Below are positions 23,369 through 31,489 of a stretch of DNA of 44,897 nucleotides, piece after piece. Each line of letters opens with the position of its first letter. Within the stretch, counting starts at the first letter, position 1. This DNA is from Candidatus Microgenomatus sp. (GTDB lineage: Bacteria; Patescibacteriota; Microgenomatia; UBA1400; PJMF01). The notes beneath the pieces were generated by a model, which was not told the DNA's origin, did no database searches, and was given only the letters and a program-made list of their open reading frames with translations. A program made the translations under genes and the position numbers. The stretch spans positions 1-44,897 of the forward strand of contig DYGL01000004.1 of assembly GCA_020724725.1 (NCBI GenBank), in the 5' to 3' direction.

Positions 23369-24455
23369 TGAGCTCAATTATTTCTTTGGCAAATCTTTGC
23401 TCGCTAAATTTTTTAGCTTGCTTTAGACAATTTTCTTTTGAAAAATTCATTTTTTCAAATTGCTCAATCACTTCATTTAAAGCTTTTTCATCATATTTTC
23501 TAAAGAATAATCCAGTTTTTTGCTCAATAACTGTTTCTTTAACTCCTCCATCGCGGTAGGCGATGACCGGTAGACCATAGCTCATAGCTTCAACTGGCAC
23601 TAGTCCAAAATCCTCTTGAATCGAAGCATAGACGAGTGCTTTGCTTTGGGCATAGATGTCTGGCATTTTTTGATCGCTCACAAAGCCAAGGAATTTTATA
23701 TTAGACTTGGCCATTTTTTGCCATTTTTGAGCTTGTTGGCTGGTTCCCACCACAAGCAGAGGTTTTCGACTTAGATTAAAAGCTTTAATCACCAATTCAA
23801 TGCCTTTTTGCTTGACTAGTCTTGAAAAAAACAAGTAGTGAGTTTTCTTAATTTTGCTTGATTTTGTTATTTTTTTTGGAAGTTTGACAGGCGGATAAAT
23901 GACTTGCGAGTTGCTATTGTAATATTTCTTGATTCTACTTTGTACATTTTTAGAATCAGCAATTATTAGATCGATTTTTTGAATATTTTCTTTATCTTTT
24001 TTTCGAAGGTATGTGAAATAAGGATCGATTATTTTTTTAATTATTGGTTGTCTCAACCAATTTATTTCATTAAATTCTTCATACAAAAATCTAGGTGGAG
24101 TATAGACGTAGCTTAGATGTTTGTTTTTTACTTTGACCCAGTTGGCGCAAAAAGAGTGAGAAGAGGAGATGACTAAGTCGTAAACATTTAAGTTAAGCTT
24201 TGGCCAATAGTAGTGGTAAAAGTAAGGTTTAAAAAAACTAGGGTGACTGGTGACAAGGTTAAAATTACTTAATTTGGAAAAAAATATTTGACCTTTAGAT
24301 GTTTTTTTAATTTTTTTTGCAAGTTTTTTTTCAAGCAAAGAAGTGTAGAGATCCGCTTCTGGAAAAATTTTGAGTAAAGAAAGGAGTGTTCTTTCAGCTC
24401 CGCCAAAGTCAGTCAGAGAGTCATGGATAATTGCTATTTTAAATTTTTTTTTCAT
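23334..24455 (-). CDS. Family 4 glycosyltransferase (WbaZ/mannosyltransferase-like)
   Basis: This 373-residue GT-B enzyme has IIHDSLTDFGGAERTLLSLL at the N-terminus, VYTPPRFLYEEF in the acceptor domain, HYLFFSRLVKQKGIELVIKAF, FLGFVSDQKMPDIYAQSKALVYAS and EDFGLVPVEAMSYGLPVIAY (the E-x7-E motif), with GGVKETVIEQKTG after it. These are typical of GT4 mannosyltransferases. The nearby GDP-mannose 3,5-epimerase is consistent with GDP-hexose donors. It stands alone on the minus strand between convergent and divergent neighbours. Confidence 0.9.
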   Translation of the reverse strand: MKKKFKIAIIHDSLTDFGGAERTLLSLLKIFPEADLYTSLLEKKLAKKIKKTSKGQIFFSKLSNFNLVTSHPSFFKPYFYHYYWPKLNLNVYDLVISSSHSFCANWVKVKNKHLSYVYTPPRFLYEEFNEINWLRQPIIKKIIDPYFTYLRKKDKENIQKIDLIIADSKNVQSRIKKYYNSNSQVIYPPVKLPKKITKSSKIKKTHYLFFSRLVKQKGIELVIKAFNLSRKPLLVVGTSQQAQKWQKMAKSNIKFLGFVSDQKMPDIYAQSKALVYASIQEDFGLVPVEAMSYGLPVIAYRDGGVKETVIEQKTGLFFRKYDEKALNEVIEQFEKMNFSKENCLKQAKKFSEQRFAKEIIELIKVSTSLLEKK

Positions 24456-24538
24456 TTCACTGCTTTAAAGAAAGGTTTTTCTCTGAAATAATAAGTCAAC
24501 TCTCGCTTATTCTATATTTAGTTCGGCTTAAAGTAAAA

Positions 24539-26140
24539 ATGATTTCAGTTTTAATTAGATGGCTTTTTTTATGGATAACTTTGTTTTTTGTTGGTAGAAA
24601 ATTAATCGCTTTGTTTTTGAGTAAAAAGAATGATGCTAGACTTTTTATTTTTCCTAGTATTTGGTCTGGATTTGTCTTATTAATGATTTTTTTGCAATTT
24701 TTTTCTTTATTTTTACCTCTTAAAAACTATTTAGTTGTTTATATTTGGTCGGTGTTTTTTATTGTTTCTTTATTTTCTTTTTTTAAATTTAAAAAAAGAA
24801 AAATTAATTTTAATTTTAGTTTTTTTTCTTTTTTCTTTGTTTCATTGGCGACAATTATTTTGGGATTGTATTTTTCCACTGGAATTGTTAATCATTATGA
24901 CACTTATCTCTACAATTTTAATGCTGTTGCTTGGAATAGAGAATTCAGTGTTATTCCAGGTTTAGCAAATCTTCATAGCAGATTGGGTTTCAATAGTTCT
25001 TTTAATCTTTTTGCTACTTTTGTTGAATTTGGAACTAAGGCTGGCTATTCAGCCTTTATTGCTAATGGTTTTTTACTTGTCACAGTCGCTTTGCAGTATC
25101 TGCATCATATTTTTAATTCCAAAATTAAAGTAAATAATAGATTGTTTTTACTCTTTTTATTGCCTTTTATTTATTTGGCTTTAGTTGAAGGAAATTTAAG
25201 TTCTCTGTCAACAGATTTGGCCATGTATTCTCTTGCTTTATCTTGGTTGGGAACTTTGTTGGTTTATCCTGAGTTTAAGTTTTTAATTTTAGCTCAATCT
25301 TTTTTGATTTTGGTTTTTAAGTTGTCTGGTGTTTTTACTGCTATTTTTAGTTTTATATGTGCAATTGATTTTAAAAAAAATTTTTCTAAAACTATTCTTC
25401 TACCTATTCTAGTTATTTTTGCTTTTATGACTCGCAACACCTTTATTTCAGGATATCCTCTTTACCCAAGCACTTTATTGAAAACAAATTTTGTTTGGTC
25501 TATGCCAATTGAAAAGGCAAAAAATGAAGCTTTGGACATAAAGGCTTGGGCTAGAATGCCAGGCAATGATTATATGAGCTCTCTAGATCATGGGCTTGCT
25601 TACTGGTGGCCAGCGTGGTGGCAACGAGCTTCTTTGACTAATGAAATAAAAATTTTGTTTTTTTCTGTGCCAGTTTTGATTTTTTCTGCTTTTTTGAAAA
25701 AATGGAGCAAAGAAGAGCTCTTGATTTTAATGACTTGTCTTGCAAGTATTTGCTTGATTTTTTATCAGGCACCAGATTTAAGATTTGGCAGAGTATTTTT
25801 CTGGATTTTAGGAGCTTTGGCTCTGTTTAGAATTTTTGTTAACTTGAAAATAAGTGACAAGAATAAATTTAATTTAAGTTTATTAGTGACTTTAATTTTA
25901 TTTATTAAATTTGTTTTTCCCGCAATTTATTTTAAACATCAACCTGTTTTTTCTTTAAATAGTCTTAATCATTTTAAAAAGATAGAATATGAAGTTAAAA
26001 TGAGCAATGAAGGTCAAGAAATTTATACACCAATTATTGGCGATCAGTGCGGCAACTCTCCGCTTCCTTGCACTCCTTATTTTAATGAAAATCTTGAGTT
26101 TATAAGAAAAAATGAACTGAAACATGGTTTTAAATTATGA
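24539..26140 (+). CDS. GT-C-like multispanning membrane protein (LIC_10190-like)
   Basis: This 533-residue protein has about a dozen hydrophobic segments and a loop after the third or fourth that contains NHYDTYLYNFNAVAW and VIPGLANLHSRLGFNSSFNL, a conserved feature of LIC_10190-type membrane proteins thought to be GT-C glycosyltransferases. A short tail has CGNSPLPCTPYF. Such enzymes use polyprenyl-phosphate sugars on the outer face of the membrane. The next gene, a dolichyl-phosphate-mannose-synthase-like GT2 overlapping by four bases, would supply that donor. The coding sequence is visibly more AT-rich than the housekeeping part of the window. Confidence 0.8.
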   Translation: MISVLIRWLFLWITLFFVGRKLIALFLSKKNDARLFIFPSIWSGFVLLMIFLQFFSLFLPLKNYLVVYIWSVFFIVSLFSFFKFKKRKINFNFSFFSFFFVSLATIILGLYFSTGIVNHYDTYLYNFNAVAWNREFSVIPGLANLHSRLGFNSSFNLFATFVEFGTKAGYSAFIANGFLLVTVALQYLHHIFNSKIKVNNRLFLLFLLPFIYLALVEGNLSSLSTDLAMYSLALSWLGTLLVYPEFKFLILAQSFLILVFKLSGVFTAIFSFICAIDFKKNFSKTILLPILVIFAFMTRNTFISGYPLYPSTLLKTNFVWSMPIEKAKNEALDIKAWARMPGNDYMSSLDHGLAYWWPAWWQRASLTNEIKILFFSVPVLIFSAFLKKWSKEELLILMTCLASICLIFYQAPDLRFGRVFFWILGALALFRIFVNLKISDKNKFNLSLLVTLILFIKFVFPAIYFKHQPVFSLNSLNHFKKIEYEVKMSNEGQEIYTPIIGDQCGNSPLPCTPYFNENLEFIRKNELKHGFKL

Positions 26141-26853
26141 ATAAAATTTCAATTGTGATCCCTGTTTACAACGAAGAAAAATACATAATTCAAGTTCTAG
26201 CCAAGATATTGGCTTTAAAGTATGGTGTTTGGCAAAAAGAAATTATTATTGTTGATGATGGCTCGACAGACCAGACTGCTTTGCAACTAAAAAAATATCT
26301 CAAAAAACACCCAAAAAGCTTTAAGTTAATTACTTTGAAGCAAAATCAGGGTAAAGGAGAAGCAGTAAAAAGAGGTTTTCTTATTAGCTCTGGAGAAATA
26401 GTGATGATTCAGGATGCTGATTTGGAATATGATCCAAAAAATCACTTAAATATGCTTCAAACCTTTGCTAATTTTAATGCTGATGTGGTTTATGGTTCCA
26501 GATTTATTACCAATGAACCAAGAAGAGTTATGTACTTTTGGCATTATTTTGCCAATCTTATTATTACTTTTTTATCAAATTTATTTACCAATTTAAATTT
26601 AACTGATGTTGAAACTGGTCAAAAAGCTTTTAAAGGTTCTTTGATTAGAAAAATAGCACCCAGCTTAAAAGCCAAAAGATTTGGTTTTGAAATAGAAATA
26701 ACTGCCAAATTATCCAAGATTAAAAAGATTAAAATTTTTGAGGTTGGAGTTTCTTACAATGGTAGATCTTATGAGGAGGGTAAAAAAATTACTTGGCGAG
26801 ATGGATTATTAGCTATTTGGCAAGTTTTGCGTTTTAATTTGTGGGGCAAATAA
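26137..26853 (+). CDS. Polyprenyl-phosphate sugar synthase-like GT2
   Basis: This 238-residue protein has the DPM1-like GT-A core: SIVIPVYNEEKYIIQVL, IIIVDDGSTDQTA, NQGKGEAVKRGF, IQDADLEYDPKN (DxD), VYGSRF and VETGQKAFKG, ending without membrane helices. It should charge polyprenyl phosphate with a sugar from a nucleotide donor. It is coupled to the GT-C-like gene upstream (ATGA-type overlap), a usual donor/acceptor pairing. Its end meets the convergent DUF2304 gene three bases away. Confidence 0.88.
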   Translation: MNKISIVIPVYNEEKYIIQVLAKILALKYGVWQKEIIIVDDGSTDQTALQLKKYLKKHPKSFKLITLKQNQGKGEAVKRGFLISSGEIVMIQDADLEYDPKNHLNMLQTFANFNADVVYGSRFITNEPRRVMYFWHYFANLIITFLSNLFTNLNLTDVETGQKAFKGSLIRKIAPSLKAKRFGFEIEITAKLSKIKKIKIFEVGVSYNGRSYEEGKKITWRDGLLAIWQVLRFNLWGK

Positions 26854-26856
26854 AAA

Positions 26857-27204
26857 CTATTTGGCGTTTTTTATAGAAATTTCTCTGACAATTTTTGTAA
26901 TTTGTTTTTCTATTTTTTCTATTTTTATAAATAATTTATAAATTAAATAAAATAAACAAATAACTGAAACATATATTGCTAAGTCAACACCCCTGCCAAC
27001 TCCGAGTCTTTTTGCCAAACCAACTAGAAATCCTGGGTAAAAAATAAAATATAAAACAATTAGCCAAAAAAAGTTCCACAGAATAAAGAAAAGTCTAGTT
27101 ATCTGTTTTTTATTAAAGCTAATTAAGGTTTTGATAATAATAAAGATGATCAGAGCTGAGAGGATGAGTTGTGAGCCAAGGATTTCTTTGCCAAGTAGTT
27201 GCAT
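26857..27204 (-). CDS. DUF2304 membrane protein
   Basis: This 115-residue protein has three hydrophobic segments, the conserved LGVGRGVDLAIYVSVICLF region and a basic, coiled C-terminal tail (KIEKIEKQITKIVREI), which matches DUF2304. These small proteins are commonly encoded next to polyprenyl-phosphate GT2 enzymes and probably anchor them or act with flippase-like proteins. Here it is coupled to such a GT2 by a TAATG overlap. Confidence 0.82.
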   Translation of the reverse strand: MQLLGKEILGSQLILSALIIFIIIKTLISFNKKQITRLFFILWNFFWLIVLYFIFYPGFLVGLAKRLGVGRGVDLAIYVSVICLFYLIYKLFIKIEKIEKQITKIVREISIKNAK

Positions 27205-27881
27205 TAGTTTAATTTCTTACTGACTAAGTCTATAAAAATGTTTATCGAATGACGGTTTTTTTGCCCTTTTTTCTTTGATTGGAGATTATATTTCACAGTG
27301 ACAGGAACTTCCACATAAGATAACTTTTTTCTTTTGATTTGATCTATTATTTCTGAAGCGTGGGCCATTCTATCTTGACTAATGTTTATTAAATGCAGAG
27401 CTTTCTTGTTTAAAGCTCTAAAGCCGTTATGAGTGTCTGTTAATTTAATTTCTGAAAAAATCCAAGTAAAAAAGATACCAATTTTTAAAACGAATTTTCT
27501 AAAAAATGGCATATTTATAGTTTTGCCCAAAAATCTCGAACCCAAAACAACATCAGCTTGATTTTTTAAAATTGGCTCAATCATTCTTGGAATTTCTTCG
27601 CCTAGAAATTGTCCATCAGCATCAAAAGTAATTGTGACTTCTGGATTTATTTTTTTTAGATAATCAAAGCCAGTTTGAATTGCTGCTCCTTGACCCAAAT
27701 TAATACAGTGTTGGAGAGTTATTGCTTTTGGATGCTTGGCTGATTCCAAAGTTGAATCTGTTGAGCCATCGTCCACAAGGACAATTAAATCAACATATTT
27801 AGCTACGCTTTCAATAACTTTTTTTATTTTCAGGGCTTCATTGTGGGCGGGAATAACTGCTGCCACCAGTTTTTTACTCAT
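27204..27881 (-). CDS. Polyprenyl-phosphate sugar synthase-like GT2, second copy
   Basis: This 225-residue GT-A enzyme has AAVIPAHNEALKIKKVIE, VLVDDGSTDST, CINLGQGAAIQTGF, TFDADGQF (DxD), VLGSRFLGK and LTDTHNGFRALN. It is closest to the group that makes polyprenyl-phosphate glucose or mannose. It overlaps the amidotransferase gene by eight bases and the DUF2304 gene by one. Together with the GT-C gene at 29786-31440 it forms a four-gene minus-strand operon mirroring the plus-strand pair at 24539-26853. Confidence 0.88.
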   Translation of the reverse strand: MSKKLVAAVIPAHNEALKIKKVIESVAKYVDLIVLVDDGSTDSTLESAKHPKAITLQHCINLGQGAAIQTGFDYLKKINPEVTITFDADGQFLGEEIPRMIEPILKNQADVVLGSRFLGKTINMPFFRKFVLKIGIFFTWIFSEIKLTDTHNGFRALNKKALHLINISQDRMAHASEIIDQIKRKKLSYVEVPVTVKYNLQSKKKGQKNRHSINIFIDLVSKKLN

Positions 27882-29778
27882 ACTTTTTTTTCATTTTATC
27901 AATTACATTTAGTATTTTATCCCCATCTAAATTCAAAGTATCAAAGTACCATTTTAAATTATTATATTGAGGCTCATTTTCTTCTTTAACCAGTTCAAGA
28001 GCCTTTTCCCTTGAAAGGATTCCTTCTCTAATTTGTCTAGATCTAAAGGAGTCGTTTTCAGTAAAACCCTGAACTTGGTAATAAATGTAGTTATAAAAAG
28101 CTGGAGTGCCATCACCAATTCTCCAAGAAGTGCTGGTGTCTTCTGACATTTCCCAGTTGTGCTCTGTGGTCAGAGTTTTGACAATCTCATCTTCTTGCCA
28201 TGGCAAATAATGCCACAAATAAACATAATCATGAGGTTTTAAATAAGTAGAGAAGTAACCAAAAGCTGTGTCAAAAATAGAGCTGTTGAAATAACTTGGA
28301 TTTTTGAGATACTGCCTGCCGTAATAAGAGAGTAGTTTGATTTTATCCAAAGCGGTGATGTTGTGAATCACCCCATCTGGATCAGCTTCTTTGACGCCGC
28401 AAAGTCCTGATTTAAATTCTTCTTTCTCCAGCTCGTTGCCCCGACAATAAATCATTAAGGGAATTTTGTATTTGCGCATAACTTGATCAGCGTAATACTC
28501 ACATTGTTTGTCTCCTTGCATGAATATGGGCACCATGCCTAAGTCAGGATTTTTAATCCAAGCTAAAATGTTTTCTCTAATATCTTTTCTTTTTTTGGCG
28601 ATGTTGGCTGAGACCAGAATTTGTTCAACTCCTAATTTCCCCAAAACTCTAGCTTGATTTCTCCTGCCAAGGTCAGAAATCATGCCCCAGTCGTAAGTAA
28701 AAGCAATTGGATTCAAGCCAAGCTCTTTTTTGATTAAATGTAGCCCATAAGAGCTGTCTCTCCCACCGCTAAAAGCGACCAAGCAGTCAATCTTTCCATT
28801 TTTTCTATATTTTTCTAAAGTTTCTTCTAATTTATTTTTACCTAAATAGCTAATTTTTTTATGCTCTAAACAATAATTACAAACTCCCAGCTCATTAAAT
28901 TTAATGAAAGGAGTTGTTTCTGGCAAAATACATTTACTACAGCGCTTGATTTGATCAATTTTTTGATAGTCGATTTGATGTTTTTTTAAATCCTCTATCT
29001 TGTTGATGAAATGATTTTTTTGAAGCAAAAGACCGTCGCTTTTAGAAAAATCTTTGAGACCATTAATGCTTTCATTTTTTTTGAGATCAAAAACCAACAA
29101 TTCATTTTTAATTTGAGTTGGTTTTGTTAAAAAAATCTTTTCTAAAGTTGATTTTTCAGAAGCAAAATAAACTTCCTCGTTTTTTTTCAAAAAATATAAA
29201 GAACCATTATTGCTATAGAGCAGTAATTGATTTGTTTCTGTTAAAAATAAGGCTAAATTAGCAGTGCCTTCAACTTTTTTGTTAAGTAGCTTCAATAGAA
29301 GTTTTGGCTCCAAAACCTTTTCATTTTTGGTGATTTCATCTTCCAAATAATCTAATAAAACCTGAGTGTCTAGTTCTATTGTTTCGTTTTTGTTTTTTTG
29401 AAAAGATTGATAATTAACAATGATTCCATTATGAATGCCAACGATTTTTTCATTTTTACTTATTACTGGCTGGTTGTTTCTATTGTTTTCCGCATCACCA
29501 TGAGTGGGCATGCGCGTGTGTCCCATGACTAGATTTATTTTTTCTCCAACCAACTCATTTTTGAGTCTTTCGTATTCCTTGCTTTTTAGAAAGCCTTTAA
29601 TATTTTGACTAGATTTAATTAAATCTTTCTGTTTTTCTCCAACCACAAAAAGACCGGCTGCTTCAGAACCCCTTGAAAGAGAGGAGTTGAATAGTTTTTT
29701 AATTGCTGGCTCTAGATCACTAAAATAATAACTCTTTTTAGAATTTTTGGAGTTGATTATGCCGTAGATACCACACAT
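27874..29778 (-). CDS. Class II glutaminase fused to WbpG-like N-acetyl sugar amidotransferase
   Basis: In this 634-residue protein, residues 1 to about 260 form an Ntn-type glutamine amidotransferase: MCGIYGII with Cys2 as nucleophile, MGHTRMPTHG, NNQPV and GIHNGIIVNY. From about 275, two CxxC pairs (Cys280/283 and Cys300/303) form a zinc site, followed by a PP-loop FSGGRDSSYG (337-342) and CRGNELEKEEFKSG, the pattern of WbpG/PseA/LegX-type enzymes that amidate N-acetyl sugars. In the characterised WbpG systems ammonia comes from a separate HisH-like class I glutaminase. Here a class II domain is fused instead. The likely product is an amidino sugar for the surface glycan. It begins seven bases after the stop of the frameshifted GT-C gene. 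Confidence 0.87.
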   Translation of the reverse strand: MCGIYGIINSKNSKKSYYFSDLEPAIKKLFNSSLSRGSEAAGLFVVGEKQKDLIKSSQNIKGFLKSKEYERLKNELVGEKINLVMGHTRMPTHGDAENNRNNQPVISKNEKIVGIHNGIIVNYQSFQKNKNETIELDTQVLLDYLEDEITKNEKVLEPKLLLKLLNKKVEGTANLALFLTETNQLLLYSNNGSLYFLKKNEEVYFASEKSTLEKIFLTKPTQIKNELLVFDLKKNESINGLKDFSKSDGLLLQKNHFINKIEDLKKHQIDYQKIDQIKRCSKCILPETTPFIKFNELGVCNYCLEHKKISYLGKNKLEETLEKYRKNGKIDCLVAFSGGRDSSYGLHLIKKELGLNPIAFTYDWGMISDLGRRNQARVLGKLGVEQILVSANIAKKRKDIRENILAWIKNPDLGMVPIFMQGDKQCEYYADQVMRKYKIPLMIYCRGNELEKEEFKSGLCGVKEADPDGVIHNITALDKIKLLSYYGRQYLKNPSYFNSSIFDTAFGYFSTYLKPHDYVYLWHYLPWQEDEIVKTLTTEHNWEMSEDTSTSWRIGDGTPAFYNYIYYQVQGFTENDSFRSRQIREGILSREKALELVKEENEPQYNNLKWYFDTLNLDGDKILNVIDKMKKKYE

Positions 29779-29785
29779 ATGATTT

Positions 29786-31440
29786 TTATTTTAAATAACA
29801 ATTTTTATCAAAAAGATATATATTTCTATAAGCTTCTTTACCAGATTTAAAAGACATCTTTTCATTTAGGCAATGATCTTTATTTATTATCTCATCTACA
29901 AACGATAAGCCATTAGCTTGCCACCAAAAATTTTTTTCTTGGTCATTAGACCATTGATGAGTGATGAGCAGATATTTGGCGTTTTCTTCTGGTTGAAGTA
30001 ACTCAAATAAACACTTCTTATTGTCACATTGCTTAATAATTCTAGATAACCTAATGAAGTTTAGATTTTTATTTTTTAACTCAATTCTAGTAATTCTTTC
30101 ATCAGTCCAAATGTTAATTGGATGATTTGTTTCTAAACTATCTAAATATTTTTTTGAATGTAAAAAAATATTTGAATAAAGATATTCTTTTTCTGCAAAA
30201 TATAGTAGTTACCTTCTTCCATTGAATCAAATAGCCAGTTTGAAGTGTCGTAGTAAAGGTCCAGGCCTTCTTCTCTATAGTTTTTGAAATTATTTTGAGT
30301 TTGATTAATGCTAAATAAAGTCCAGTAAATAGCTGCAACAATAAAAGACAAGTTAAATATAATTTTTGAGATGATTGATTTGTTTTTTTGATAGATTTCG
30401 TGGAAAATTATTAAAGTATTAATAGTCATTAAGTTTAAAAATAAGTAAAAATAACGACTTTCTATTCCAGGAAAAAAAGAATGGATGATGGACATTATTA
30501 ATATATATAATCCATAACTCTTAGTTTTTTTGAAAAAAGGACTCAAAATCAGAATGAATATTGAGGTTAAAATCATTAAACCATTCATCAATCCTGGTTT
30601 TAGGAGATCCATACCCCACCAGATGAAGCTTTCAGGAAAAAAAGAAGCTCCAAATAGTCCAAAAATATAAACAAAATTTTCAGTTTTAAGCGGTATGGAA
30701 AAAGCCTCATTTATATATTGATTGCCGTAGGGTGCAGAGTTGTTGTTTGTATTGTGAATTGTTTGAAAAATTACCAAGCCAATAGAAAAAATTATGAAAA
30801 AGAATGAATAAGTGTTCTTTTTGAATATGTCTTTAATGAGCTTTTTATAATTATTTTCACTAATTTTTTCTTTAATTTTTTGAAAACTAAATTGATTTAA
30901 AAGATAGACAATCAAAAGAACAAAACCTTCTATTCTTACCAAAAAAGCTAAACTTGTAAAAATAAAAAACATTTTTTTATTAGAATCAATGAAATACAAA
31001 GCTCCCATGGCAAAAAAGACATATAAGCCAACAGTTGTAATGTCCAAGGCATTAATTAGAGTTAAAGGATGAATTGAACAAAGCAAAGCAATTAAAAAAG
31101 CAATTTTTGAACCTAAATTTTTTTTTGCAATTAAATATGTAAAAACTAAAGTGCCGCTAGCAGCGAAGATGTTTAAAAATTTTGCTGCTGCAAAATAGGG
31201 AAAAGCAAAATCAGAGAAAAAAGGTCTAATGATGGCCATTAAAATTGGAGTCAATGGCTGCAATTGAATCATTGATGGTAGTAAAAATCTGGCATATGTT
31301 CTTGCATCACCTATATACTGATAAATATCTCCATGAGGCACTTTAAAATAATCAATATTGAGGAAAAGCACGACAAAATAAATGAGAGCTGCAAAGAAAG
31401 CCAAAATGTCAAAAAATAATTCAATTCTTTTGTTAGTCAT
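29786..31440 (-). pseudogene. GT-C-type membrane glycosyltransferase, broken by a one-base frameshift
   Basis: From the ATG at 31440, 10 or so membrane segments follow a GT-C (PMT/GT39-like) start with VPHGDIYQYIGDARTYARFL, where the acidic residues of the first loop are typical. The open frame ends at 30142, but the adjacent frame continues the protein with good coding character to TAA at 29788..29786. The continuation begins FAEKEYLYSNIFLHSKKYL and includes NIWTDERITRIEL, FWWQAN and IYLFDKNCYLK. Adding one T to the T4 run (30200..30197, read on the minus strand) joins the two parts into about 551 residues. The break may be a sequencing or assembly error in a homopolymer, a recent mutation or programmed slippage. 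The full frame ends just before the amidotransferase start, which supports it being the original gene. Confidence 0.82.
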
Positions 31441-31489
31441 GTCTAATCATTGCTATTTTTGATTGTTTTATTGCATACTAAATTTAACA

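Noticed and set aside
30138-30341. Minus-strand ORF of 67 codons overlapping the end of the GT-C gene
   Set aside because: It is in the third frame and shows no coding character. The restored frame of the frameshifted GT-C gene explains the region.
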